Of a stretch of 16,504 bases of DNA, positions 1 to 6,854 are shown in pieces. A program made the position numbers and the translations under genes. The stretch is taken from positions 1-16,504 of the forward strand of contig JAGGTO010000117.1 in NCBI GenBank assembly GCA_021163705.1, in the 5' to 3' direction. The notes beneath the pieces were generated by a model. It was given only the letters and a program-made list of their open reading frames with translations. It searched no databases and was not told the DNA's origin. How positions within the stretch are numbered: the first letter of the stretch is position 1; each line of letters begins with the position of its first letter. This DNA comes from Thermoplasmata archaeon (GTDB taxonomy: Archaea > Thermoplasmatota > Thermoplasmata > Thermoplasmatales > Aciduliprofundaceae).

Positions 1-447
1 CCTGAAGAAGTGGTGGAATACAGAAAACTTGAAAGGAAGGTTATGGAAAAGTACAAAGAGCTGATTCCCAGGTTCCCAGCAGAGGTTATAGAAGCACTTT
101 CCTTACCAAATTGTGGAGCAGGACATAAAACTGTTGTTATATCTCCAACAGGTGTTGTAAGGCCATGTGTGATAATGCCAGAGGACTTTATGCCTCTTGG
201 GAATATTTTTACTGATTCCCTTGAGAAAATATTCTCATCCCCCATTATTTATAAATTAGCAAAGATTCGATGGCCAAATAAATACGATTGTGGCATGTGT
301 AGATACGAGAAATTTTGCAGATATTGTATTTATCGGGGAATAGTTATGTATCGCTTCGGAATTCAGGACTGGGTGGCCTGCGGAGATAACTGCACATGGG
401 CAAAAAATGTGAAAATTCAGGAAATATTACAACTTTCACAGAGGTGA
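1..447 (+). CDS. Radical SAM/SPASM domain protein, C-terminal part (5' end outside window)
   Basis: The reading frame is open from base 1 (it begins Pro-Glu-Glu-Val-Val), so the GTG codons at 10 and 13 are probably internal and the gene starts upstream of the window. The visible part is a SPASM/twitch-type auxiliary [4Fe-4S] domain. Counting from the GTG at 10, C35 is followed by a Gly-x4-Cys pattern (G48 to C53), then 'PLGNIF', and then a second cluster, C-G-M-C-x5-C-x2-C, near the end, plus two more Cys in the tail (ACGDNC). The radical SAM CxxxCxxC core must lie upstream. SPASM proteins usually modify peptides or proteins. The stop overlaps the Shine-Dalgarno of the next gene, and the operon ends with a second SPASM enzyme, so a peptide-maturation role is inferred. 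Substrate unknown. Confidence 0.8.
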   Translation, partial: PEEVVEYRKLERKVMEKYKELIPRFPAEVIEALSLPNCGAGHKTVVISPTGVVRPCVIMPEDFMPLGNIFTDSLEKIFSSPIIYKLAKIRWPNKYDCGMCRYEKFCRYCIYRGIVMYRFGIQDWVACGDNCTWAKNVKIQEILQLSQR

Positions 448-453
448 TGGGTT

Positions 454-861
454 ATGGAGGTACTGTTTCTTTTAGGCATCGGAATAGGTCTTCTGGCTCT
501 CACAGAGATAATCACTGCAATTATAATCTTTGGTAGGTATATGCATACCCACAGTTACAACAAAAAATATGTGCATTTAAGAAGAGTAGGATTTGGAAGT
601 ATGAAAATTTGCCTGGGAACAATTTCCCTATTTTATGCGCTTATTTCTCTGAGTGGTAGTGGGCCATATTTGCATATCACTGCTGATGCTCACTCTGTAT
701 CTTCAATAATGTTTTTTAGTGTTCTAGGAGGAACAACACTTCTTAATGGGATTCTTTCAATAATACCAAAAAGTTTACCGAAACCAATAAGTATGCTTAA
801 AGGTCTCTATCTTCCAATTGCACTTATGGGTTTGTTTGTAGGCTTCGGAGGTGGAATCTAG
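454..861 (+). CDS. Small four-helix membrane protein of unknown function in radical SAM/ABC operon
   Basis: A 135-residue protein that I do not recognise. Four hydrophobic segments are visible at about residues 3-27, 47-67, 82-104 and 115-133, with a basic, His-rich loop after the first (RYMHTHSYNKKYVHLRR), presumably cytoplasmic, and a His/Asp loop between helices 2 and 3. The ATG at 454 is preceded by GAGGTGAT (441-448), which contains the stop of the upstream radical SAM gene. Its own stop overlaps the GTG start of the ABC ATPase by one base, so translation is probably coupled. By position it could be a membrane partner of the exporter or an immunity protein for a modified peptide, but there is no direct evidence for either. 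Confidence 0.75.
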   Translation: MEVLFLLGIGIGLLALTEIITAIIIFGRYMHTHSYNKKYVHLRRVGFGSMKICLGTISLFYALISLSGSGPYLHITADAHSVSSIMFFSVLGGTTLLNGILSIIPKSLPKPISMLKGLYLPIALMGLFVGFGGGI

Positions 862-1796
862 TGAGTGACAAAATTATAGTTATCAAGAATTTAAAAAAGT
901 CTTACAAAGAAGTCAATGCTCTGAGGGGTATAAGCCTGGAGGTTAGGCGTGGCCAAATATTTGGGCTTTTAGGACCAAATGGTGCCGGGAAAACCACAAC
1001 AATTGGTATACTTCTAGGTTTACTCAGGCCTGATAGTGGATCTGTGATGCTGTTTGATCAGGAGGTATTTTACAGTAATACCAAACAATTACAAAAACTA
1101 AAAGAAAAAATTGGAGTACTTCTTGAAACCCTTGGGTTGTATGAGCCTATGACTGTTTATGAGTATCTTATGTTTTATGCACGGCTTTATGGCTTGTTGG
1201 AGAGCACAGCGAAAGAGCGGGTGTGTGAGATGGTAGAGATCTTTGGATTGTCAGAAAAAAAGGGTACTCCAATAGGAAAACTATCAAAAGGCATGAAGCA
1301 AAGGGTGGCAATTGCCCGTGCATTGATTCATAATCCGAAGTTACTTATACTTGATGAACCCTCCACAAGCCTCGATCCCGTATGGCAAAGATGCTTGCGT
1401 GAACAGCTAATAAAGGCAAAAGCTAATGGCACAACAATCTTTATGTGCTCACATAACCTAACAGAAGTTGAACGCATATGTGATTATGTGGCGATAATGG
1501 GTCATGGTGTGATTAAGGCTCGAGGTGAACTTAAAGAACTTTTAAATGCCTTTGAAAAACAGATTACAATCGAGTTTGAGACTGTATCTGACCTCAAGAA
1601 AGCAGAAATTCTATTGGAATCCTCTAATTTTAGAGTTGTTTCAAAGCAGAGGAACTCTCTGGTAGTTGCTGGAAGAAATTTAAAACTTCACCAGCTTCTA
1701 GAAATACTCTATACCAATGGCGTCAAGGTTCATGATACGAAAGAGCATTTCGTAACACTGGAAGATGCCTACTGGAGTGTGGTAAGCAATGAATGA
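861..1796 (+). CDS. ABC transporter ATP-binding protein (ABC-2/exporter type)
   Basis: A 311-residue ABC ATPase with all core motifs: Walker A GPNGAGKT (38-45), a Q-loop position occupied by Glu in LLET (about 89), signature LSKGM (141-145), Walker B LLILDEP (161-167) and H-loop H198 in CSHNLTE. After the nucleotide-binding domain (about 1-225) there is an 85-residue C-terminal extension typical of exporters that pair with ABC-2 permeases (CcmA/NatA/drug-resistance type). The start is GTG at 861, overlapping the previous stop by one base, with GGAGGTG at 847-853. The next gene starts 8 bases before this one ends and encodes the permease, so the two form one transporter. Flanking SPASM radical SAM genes suggest export of a modified peptide; this is an inference from context. 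Confidence 0.93.
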   Translation: MSDKIIVIKNLKKSYKEVNALRGISLEVRRGQIFGLLGPNGAGKTTTIGILLGLLRPDSGSVMLFDQEVFYSNTKQLQKLKEKIGVLLETLGLYEPMTVYEYLMFYARLYGLLESTAKERVCEMVEIFGLSEKKGTPIGKLSKGMKQRVAIARALIHNPKLLILDEPSTSLDPVWQRCLREQLIKAKANGTTIFMCSHNLTEVERICDYVAIMGHGVIKARGELKELLNAFEKQITIEFETVSDLKKAEILLESSNFRVVSKQRNSLVVAGRNLKLHQLLEILYTNGVKVHDTKEHFVTLEDAYWSVVSNE

Positions 1797-2517
1797 ACAG
1801 ATCAAGATCTTACTAAAAAAAGAACTCTCAACTTTACTGAGAAATAAGCGAATCATTTTGATAACTATGATTGTTTTACTAAGTGTCTCGGTTGTTGTAC
1901 CAACTTATGTATTCAGAGAGATGGTAAAAAGTACGCCCTCAGATATTCAATCACGTTTAATAGAATTTTCTATAAATTTTTATTTACTAGTATTCATGAT
2001 TCCAATATCGCTTTTCGTTGCCTACAGTGCATTCACTGATATATTCTATCGAGAAAAGCTATCAAAAACTATCACGACCTTATTGTCAGCGCCTGTAACA
2101 CTACAGGAAGTTCTACTTGCTAAAGCCCTTGCAATTATAGCTGTTGCTTACCCATTTCTGATAATATCCTCCATAATCTTTCCTATAATTTTAAAGGTTA
2201 CATTTCCGATGTTTTCTTTTAGTATGATCAAAATTTATACAATACTGCATTTGGTTTTAGTGTTACCACTCTTCCTCTTTGGAACGGTGCTCCTTCTTGG
2301 AACTTTAACATTCATCTCTAAAAGTGCACGGCTTATAAATCTCATATTTTTCTTCATAGTTATGGGTCTAATGTTCAGTGTCGGAAGATTGCAAAGGTTT
2401 GCAACTCAAAACATGACAAGCATAGCTTGGTATATAGCCATTTGTGCTGTTATAGTTACATCTTTAGGTATTGGTATATGGAAGCATGCACATCCAGAGG
2501 AGGTGATTACTGCATGA
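1789..2517 (+). CDS. ABC-2 type transporter permease
   Basis: A 242-residue membrane protein with about six hydrophobic segments (roughly residues 22-42, 64-86, 108-132, 146-170, 180-198 and 212-230). The cytoplasmic stretch after helix 2 carries the usual ABC-2 permease pattern, an acidic/basic patch then LLSAPVTLQEVLLAK (here REKLSKTITTLLSAPV). The start ATG at 1789 overlaps the ATPase stop by 8 bases; GGAG at 1774-1777 is the nearest Shine-Dalgarno. Its own stop is in an ATGA overlap with the following radical SAM gene. It should form the membrane pore driven by the ATPase encoded just upstream. Substrate unknown; peptide export is the contextual guess. Confidence 0.9.
   Translation: MNEQIKILLKKELSTLLRNKRIILITMIVLLSVSVVVPTYVFREMVKSTPSDIQSRLIEFSINFYLLVFMIPISLFVAYSAFTDIFYREKLSKTITTLLSAPVTLQEVLLAKALAIIAVAYPFLIISSIIFPIILKVTFPMFSFSMIKIYTILHLVLVLPLFLFGTVLLLGTLTFISKSARLINLIFFFIVMGLMFSVGRLQRFATQNMTSIAWYIAICAVIVTSLGIGIWKHAHPEEVITA
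2499..2507 (+). promoter_or_regulatory. Perfect Shine-Dalgarno GGAGGTGAT deciding the start of the second radical SAM gene
   Basis: GGAGGTGAT sits 6 bases before the ATG at 2514, inside the end of the permease gene. It is complementary to the usual archaeal 16S rRNA 3' end. It argues for translation from 2514 and against the longer in-frame extension back to 2427, which would run through the permease coding sequence and has no such site. Confidence 0.8.
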
Positions 2518-3818
2518 GAGCTTTTATAAGACGTGGGGTGGCATTTCATAAATATCCCAATGGAGGACTACTGCGAGACATTCCACGTGGGATGATTTTT
2601 CAACTCAATCTCCCGGCGGCTGAAGTCGTGGAAAAAGTCATTGCTAGAGAATCAAATATCATAAAATGGTTTATGGAGAGGTTTTCTGTAGATTATGCTA
2701 CTGCAAAAAATGAGGTATATACCCTTTTAAATATTTTGAAAAAGGAGAATTTCATTACTGATAAATCTTCTGAGAGCGTCACTTTATCTCCCACACAATC
2801 AACTCCATCACTTTCAAGAGTTACATTAAGAGTGACTGATCATTGTAACCTCAAATGCATACATTGTTTTCTTGGAGATAACAGGATAAATCACTTTCTT
2901 CCTATATCTTCAATTGAAAAATTATTCTCAGTGTTTCATGAATATCGTGTCATGACGGTTTTGATAACTGGTGGAGAGCCTCTATCTCATCCACAAATTC
3001 TTGAAATTCTTAAGTTAGCTAATAGATATGCTTTACCGTTCCGACTCTCTACAAATGCTACACTGCTAAATGAGAATATTCTGAGAGAGCTCAGGACCAT
3101 GCCATATTTCCATAGTATAGTTTTAAGCATAGAAGGACTTAATGAAGATCACGATAAAATTCGTGGTGTAGGAAATTTTGAACTTCTGCTTGACGTTATG
3201 AAAAAGCTCCGCAGGCATGCCATAAGATTCTCTATAAACATTACGATTAATAAGCTGAATTTTAACTATCTGGAGGATCTCGTAAATTTTGGATTAAACC
3301 AAGGAGCCTATACAGTACATCTCACCCCAATTTATCCTGAGGGGAGAGCCGAAGGCTCCCTTCTGCTCTTATCCAAAGAAGATTTACTTAAGGTATTTCA
3401 AAAGATGGCAGAGATCAAGAAAAATCCACGTATACTTCTGGGACCTGTAGATATCCCGGCCTCTTATGAGATGGAAGAAAAAGGTATTGGCATATGTAAC
3501 CTGGGGAAAGAATGGTGCATAGTATATTCAGACGGCTCTGTTGTTCCTTGTCGACAATTTTATAATGAAGGATTTATAGCTGGGAACATCCTCCAACAAG
3601 ATTTTAGTAGTATATGGAAACATGCTGAGTTATTCAAGAAACTTCGAGAAATTCATCCAGAAGATATTGAAGCATGTCGTGGTTGTAAAATAATAAGATA
3701 TTGTAGAGGTGGATGTCGATTTCGTGCATATAAAAGAGATAACACATTCTATGGTAGTGATGATAAAATGATGTGTAATTTAAGAAGAGAATATTTCTAT
3801 ATAGGCTTAATAGAATAA
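2514..3818 (+). CDS. Peptide-modifying radical SAM/SPASM enzyme with N-terminal PqqD-like (RRE) domain
   Basis: A 434-residue protein in three parts. Residues about 14-85 resemble PqqD/RiPP recognition elements: a beta-type start (GGLLRDIPRGMIFQLN), then LPAAEVVEKV and a helical end (LLNILKKENFI). Residues about 100-300 are the radical SAM core, with C111-x3-C115-x2-C118 (cluster ligands) and the GGE motif in TGGEPL. Residues about 325-425 are a complete SPASM domain: C328 (with C335), G341-x4-C346, then C388-x2-C391-x5-C397-x3-C401 and C421, enough for two auxiliary [4Fe-4S] clusters. Known relatives with this layout (PqqE, sactipeptide and ranthipeptide maturases) form bonds within ribosomally made peptides. 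The start ATG at 2514 is in an ATGA overlap with the permease gene. Which bond is made, and in which peptide, cannot be read from the window. Confidence 0.85.
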   Translation: MRAFIRRGVAFHKYPNGGLLRDIPRGMIFQLNLPAAEVVEKVIARESNIIKWFMERFSVDYATAKNEVYTLLNILKKENFITDKSSESVTLSPTQSTPSLSRVTLRVTDHCNLKCIHCFLGDNRINHFLPISSIEKLFSVFHEYRVMTVLITGGEPLSHPQILEILKLANRYALPFRLSTNATLLNENILRELRTMPYFHSIVLSIEGLNEDHDKIRGVGNFELLLDVMKKLRRHAIRFSINITINKLNFNYLEDLVNFGLNQGAYTVHLTPIYPEGRAEGSLLLLSKEDLLKVFQKMAEIKKNPRILLGPVDIPASYEMEEKGIGICNLGKEWCIVYSDGSVVPCRQFYNEGFIAGNILQQDFSSIWKHAELFKKLREIHPEDIEACRGCKIIRYCRGGCRFRAYKRDNTFYGSDDKMMCNLRREYFYIGLIE

Positions 3819-3985
3819 AATTAATTACAAATAAAAATTTGTCCTTTTTGACTCCATCATAGGAATTGTGAGCACTGCTTTTCTTTAAGTACCTACCATG
3901 AGTATATATGAGTGTGGATATTATTTCGCTTGTAAAAAGGCATGGATATTGTATTCCTGCGCATCGCAGTTAGAAATAGAGAAGC
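3819..3985. other. Non-coding stretch between operon end and transposase relic
   Basis: This 167-base gap holds no convincing gene. It contains the possible terminator and a 33-codon open frame on the + strand (3898-3999) with three Cys codons but no Shine-Dalgarno and no correctly spaced TATA box. On the - strand it would be the downstream flank of the transposase relic, so it may include the end of the old insertion sequence. I could not identify a terminal inverted repeat. Confidence 0.4.
3828..3850 (+). terminator. Possible terminator after the radical SAM/ABC operon
   Basis: Ten bases after the stop there is a 5-bp AT-rich inverted repeat, CAAAT-AAAA-ATTTG, followed by TCC and a run of five T. 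The stem is weak, but archaeal termination depends mostly on T-rich tracts. Low confidence. Confidence 0.3.
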
Positions 3986-4171
3986 TCAGACCAAAATGAA
4001 CGCCTCCTCAGGCTTCTCCCCGAGTTCAAGCCATAATGAGCTATGAATTCTGTGATTATACCACTCCACGAATTCATGAGGGGAAGAGAATCTTTCTCTA
4101 TTGAACCGCTTTGGAACTTCACTCTTCTCCCTATATGCCACTCGATTGTTTTCTTCTGAGGTAGTTCTCTT
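3986..4171 (-). pseudogene. C-terminal relic of a DDE-type transposase
   Basis: In the - strand frame ending with the stop at 3986-3988, 61 codons remain. They read like the C-terminus of an integrase-core transposase: a KRFNRERFSSPHEF stretch, then WYNHRIHSSLWLELGEKP and EEAF, which is the usual 'W-Y-N-x-x-R-x-H-x-x-L' tail. A TGA at 4172-4174 closes the frame upstream and nothing transposase-like precedes it, so the DDE catalytic core is gone. There is no plausible start codon. The fragment abuts, and partly lies under, the end of the neighbouring small membrane protein gene (4131-4559). It is best read as the remains of an insertion sequence. Confidence 0.72.
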
Positions 4172-4559
4172 TCAGAGGGTACTCCACCCATCCCCGGAGC
4201 AGCACATCTATCACAAACACTCCTATAGCAAAGACTATAATGGAAAGCATTTTTCCCTCTATCAAATTAAAAAAGACATAAATCAAAAGAAGGGCAACCA
4301 GCGTATAAATAATTGAAAATTTTAGCCAAACTCTTTTGAAAAAAGGTTCGGGCAAGTGACATCTATAGCTGCATATCCTGTGCATCCAGTTGGAATACCA
4401 TCTAAAGATGCCCTCATAATCATACTCCTCAGGATCCCTTTCGCATATCCATGGATGAAAAGATATGAAAATTTTTGGGGAGAAATAAATAGTGGAAAAG
4501 AGAATTGCAAATAGAATTGTAGATGCGAAGGTAGTGCAGAACAACATTCCCTCATTCAT
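4131..4559 (-). CDS. Small HPW-Cys membrane protein, second of a tandem pair; C-terminus replaced by transposase-relic DNA
   Basis: A 142-residue membrane protein, clearly paralogous to the gene just upstream (4552-5013). Helix 1 is at about residues 8-28. A polar loop (about 29-78) then contains HPWIC (C39), NW, C67-H-LP, PF and RVWL; helix 2 is about 80-100 and helix 3 about 104-121. C39 and C67 are 27 residues apart, exactly as in the paralog, which hints at a disulfide in an outside-facing loop. The start ATG (4557-4559) overlaps the upstream stop by 8 bases, with AAGGA nearby. The proteins match up to the GWVE near residue 126. From codon ~127 (about 4181 downwards) the sequence runs into the transposase relic in another frame, so the last ~16 residues are probably not native. 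Function unknown. Confidence 0.7.
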   Translation of the reverse strand: MNEGMLFCTTFASTILFAILFSTIYFSPKIFISFHPWICERDPEEYDYEGIFRWYSNWMHRICSYRCHLPEPFFKRVWLKFSIIYTLVALLLIYVFFNLIEGKMLSIIVFAIGVFVIDVLLRGWVEYPLKENYLRRKQSSGI

Positions 4560-5013
4560 TTTTCCTTAACCCCCTCATTTCTTTTTTATCTTTGGCTCTT
4601 TCTATGGAGTTATAGAGATCCACCACCTTTTTCTCGACCCACATATTTAAAAATATAACTTCAATAAAAAGTCCGGGAAATAGCAGGAGAACTCCAGCAA
4701 TAATATATCCGTACCAGATGGATAGGAAAAATAATCCCGTGGTTCCTGTGAGAAATAGAGCTACCAAAAGGGAGTATGCAAGCCACAATCTCTGGAATGG
4801 CTTCCATGGCAGTTTGCAACTGAAAGAAGTCATCCGAAATTTCCAGTTGGCCATCCATGCTGCAAAGGATTTATAATAGAATGCACCCGGCTCCTTACTG
4901 CATACCCAGGGATGGCGATTGGCCACTATATCCAGCCAGTAGTAGGTAGAGACAAAATCCAGAATGAATATTATAATCAGGAGTATCGCCAAAAAAGCCT
5001 TCAGACTTATCAT
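4552..5013 (-). CDS. Small HPW-Cys membrane protein, first of a tandem pair
   Basis: A 153-residue protein of no family I recognise. Helix 1 is about residues 6-27 and is followed by a loop with HPWVC (C38), EP, W53 and NW, C66-K-LP, PF, and RLWL at 75-78. Two hydrophobic segments (about 79-101 and 103-125) and a charged tail rich in Lys/Glu follow. C38 and C66 are the only conserved Cys with the downstream paralog and keep a C-x27-C spacing. I chose the ATG at 5011-5013 because GGTGAG lies directly before it and contains the stop of the aldolase gene. The same frame runs 37 codons further upstream, but there it overlaps the aldolase reading frame. Translation is probably coupled to the aldolase, although no functional link is evident. 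Confidence 0.75.
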   Translation of the reverse strand: MISLKAFLAILLIIIFILDFVSTYYWLDIVANRHPWVCSKEPGAFYYKSFAAWMANWKFRMTSFSCKLPWKPFQRLWLAYSLLVALFLTGTTGLFFLSIWYGYIIAGVLLLFPGLFIEVIFLNMWVEKKVVDLYNSIERAKDKKEMRGLRKNE

Positions 5014-5017
5014 GGTC

Positions 5018-5578
5018 TCACCTTTTCCAAAGATCAAAATAGTAGAGCATCTTGCAGGAGTGCTCAACCATGCTTGCCACCACAAAAGCCTCTTCCAAAA
5101 TTGAGCCACGGGCAAACACGCCATGGGAATAAACCACTGCCGCCTTTCTCTCCTCCAGTGCCTTTGCTAGATTTCTCGCCAATTTTTCGGTTCCTATACC
5201 CCCTTCCACAATGGGAATATCGTGGAGAAAATATGAGCCTTCACTATCTATGGGCACAATTCTATCCTTGCCCATCTCCCTGTGGATAAGAGATTCCACA
5301 ACTGCAAAGGGAGAATGATCATGAATTATTGCAAGTGCCGAAGTATTTTTGTATATTTCTCTATGAGCCGTGACTTCTGAAGAGGCTATTAAATCAAGGG
5401 AGGAGGGTTTATAGATTGAAACACGAACAACATCATCCTTTGTTATCTCATCCAGCATGCTTCCGGAGCGGGTGATGTACATGTAATCTCCAACTCGCAC
5501 ACTTATGTTTCCAAAATGCGAAGATACAAGACCCTGCTCCACAAGTTTGCGCCCAAATTTGGCTATTTCCTGCCACAT
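5018..5578 (-). CDS. Class II aldolase/adducin family protein (fuculose-1-phosphate aldolase-like)
   Basis: A 186-residue protein, close to the usual length of short archaeal class II aldolases. The phosphate-site motif SSHFGNISVR is at 19-28 and TRSG at 36-39. The metal site can be read directly: H86 and H88 (HDHSPFAV), H152 (YSHGVFARG) and the acidic E68 (SSEVTAHREIY), matching the Glu and three His of E. coli FucA. It should be a cytoplasmic Zn-dependent enzyme that cleaves a sugar phosphate to dihydroxyacetone phosphate and an aldehyde. L-fuculose-1-phosphate aldolase activity is the usual assignment in archaea, but the substrate is not certain; methylthioribulose-phosphate dehydratases share the fold. 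Transcription probably starts from a box near 5596-5611. Two small membrane protein genes follow in the same operon. Confidence 0.85.
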   Translation of the reverse strand: MWQEIAKFGRKLVEQGLVSSHFGNISVRVGDYMYITRSGSMLDEITKDDVVRVSIYKPSSLDLIASSEVTAHREIYKNTSALAIIHDHSPFAVVESLIHREMGKDRIVPIDSEGSYFLHDIPIVEGGIGTEKLARNLAKALEERKAAVVYSHGVFARGSILEEAFVVASMVEHSCKMLYYFDLWKR

Positions 5579-5595
5579 AGGTAGGCATGCTCCTG

Positions 5596-5630
5596 AAAAT
5601 TCTTAATTTTTACGATTTCTTTATCTTTTA
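5596..5630. promoter_or_regulatory. Divergent TATA-like boxes between the aldolase (-) and transporter (+) genes
   Basis: The 71-base gap has two AT-rich elements. On the - strand AAAAATTAAGAATTTT (5611-5596) is centred about 26 bases before the aldolase ATG at 5578. On the + strand TTTCTTTATCTTTTA (5616-5630) is centred about 26 bases before the transporter ATG at 5650. Both distances fit leaderless archaeal transcripts, and the transporter has no Shine-Dalgarno. Confidence 0.45.
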
Positions 5631-5649
5631 GAATTGCATATCCCCATTA

Positions 5650-6741
5650 ATGTTTCGGGAATTAAAGAGGGATTATCTACTCCTCTCTGCGCTCCTTCTT
5701 CTTTTTGTAGTAGCGATTCTGAATCCCGCCCTAATAACAAAATATCCCTATTATGTTGATTGGCATACAATTCTTTTGCTTTCATCACTTTTCTTAATAA
5801 CCACCGCAATAAAGGATAGCTACTACTTTGACATTCTTGCCAGAAGATTGATCTCAAAATATGAGAATGAAAGAATACTTGCAGTTTCTCTAGTTCTAGT
5901 AGCTTTTTTTCTTTCAATGCTAATAACCAATGATGTTGCCCTTCTTATCCTTGTACCTCTCACCCTCTCATTGCAGAAGCTGATTCAGCAGGATATCCGC
6001 AAAATAATAATTTTTGAAGCACTAGCTGTGAATACAGGCTCGGCCTTAACACCCATAGGCAATCCGCAAAATATATATCTCTGGCGTCTTTGGAATGTGG
6101 GATTTCTGGATTTTATAATTCATCTTCTCCCTTTAGTTATTATTATGCTATTGCTCTTACTCCTCTTTTTATCTTTCATATTTCCCTCCAGAAAGATCCA
6201 TAAAATTGAGAGTGCGGAGGCAAAAAATGAGGATAAGAGGCTTGCCTTTGCATCTCTCACACTTCTTTTATTTTTAGTGGCCTCTATGGAGCTTGGTGTT
6301 CAAATTTATTTAATACCCATAATCTTCCTATTCTATTTGATTTACAGACCCAGGACATATATGCATGTGGACTGGCCCTTAATTCTCGTATTTATCCTTT
6401 TCCTTATGGAGTTCAATGCCCTGGCCCATATGCCTTTCATATTTCATTTTTTCTCACACAATCTGAGTCCTAAGGATACCTATCTATACTCTGCCCTATT
6501 TTCCCAGGTAATGAGCAATGTCCCCTCAGCCATATTTTTTGCAAACTTTAGTAACCATTATAAAGCCCTAGTTTACGGTGTGAGCGTTGGCGGAAATGGA
6601 ACTGCCATAGCTTCCCTGGCAAATCTCATAGCCCTTAGATTTGTAAGAGATAGAAAAATTTGGATAAGTTTCCATAAATATTCCGTCCTTTATTTTATTC
6701 TGAGTTTCACCATCATATACATCATTTTATTCTCACATTAG
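5650..6741 (+). CDS. ArsB/NhaD-type (IT superfamily) ion transporter
   Basis: A 363-residue polytopic membrane protein with about ten hydrophobic segments. Two half-repeat hallmarks of the ArsB/NhaD/CitMHS/SLC13 group are present: ITNDVALLILVPLT around N94-D95, with NTGSALTPIGNPQN at 128-141, in the first half; and SNVPSAIFF (from S289) with GGNGTAIASLANLIA (from G314) in the second half. It is somewhat shorter than ArsB or NhaD (about 420-430). It probably moves an anion or arsenite, or exchanges Na+ for H+; the sequence does not decide which. There is no Shine-Dalgarno before the ATG at 5650, but a TATA-like box lies about 26 bases upstream, consistent with a leaderless mRNA. It is divergent from the aldolase operon. 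Confidence 0.82.
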   Translation: MFRELKRDYLLLSALLLLFVVAILNPALITKYPYYVDWHTILLLSSLFLITTAIKDSYYFDILARRLISKYENERILAVSLVLVAFFLSMLITNDVALLILVPLTLSLQKLIQQDIRKIIIFEALAVNTGSALTPIGNPQNIYLWRLWNVGFLDFIIHLLPLVIIMLLLLLLFLSFIFPSRKIHKIESAEAKNEDKRLAFASLTLLLFLVASMELGVQIYLIPIIFLFYLIYRPRTYMHVDWPLILVFILFLMEFNALAHMPFIFHFFSHNLSPKDTYLYSALFSQVMSNVPSAIFFANFSNHYKALVYGVSVGGNGTAIASLANLIALRFVRDRKIWISFHKYSVLYFILSFTIIYIILFSH

Positions 6742-6755
6742 AAAAATTTATATAG
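6742..6755 (+). promoter_or_regulatory. TATA box of the glutamate 2,3-aminomutase gene
   Basis: AAAAATTTATATAG directly after the transporter stop is a good archaeal TATA element. Its centre near 6750 predicts transcription from about 6776, which leaves a leader of about 90 nt before the GTG at 6867. Most other promoters in this window look leaderless. Confidence 0.55.
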
Positions 6756-6778
6756 TAGGAGTATTGTAGAAAAAACAA

Positions 6779-6805
6779 GCAGAGCATGGGTGGAATTGGC
6801 TCTGC
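6779..6805 (+). promoter_or_regulatory. Leader hairpin at the predicted 5' end of the aminomutase mRNA
   Basis: GCAGAGC (6779-6785) and GCTCTGC (6799-6805) form a perfect 7-bp stem around a 13-base loop, starting within a few bases of the predicted transcription start. Further down, CCTCCT (6817-6822) can pair with AGGGGG (6854-6859) of the Shine-Dalgarno, allowing one G-U pair. Together these could control translation. Only the base pairing is seen; the regulation is inferred. Confidence 0.4.
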
Positions 6806-6854
6806 GTGGATTTGTTCCTCCTCAAATAATTTCACAGAATTTATAAAAAATAAA

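Noticed and set aside
2427..2513. In-frame upstream extension of the radical SAM gene beginning at 2427
   Set aside because: It overlaps the permease coding sequence and has no ribosome site; the GGAGGTGAT before the ATG at 2514 and the ATGA overlap fix the start there.
5014..5124. Upstream extension of the HPW-Cys protein frame
   Set aside because: It lies within the aldolase coding region in another frame; GGTGAG directly precedes the ATG at 5013.
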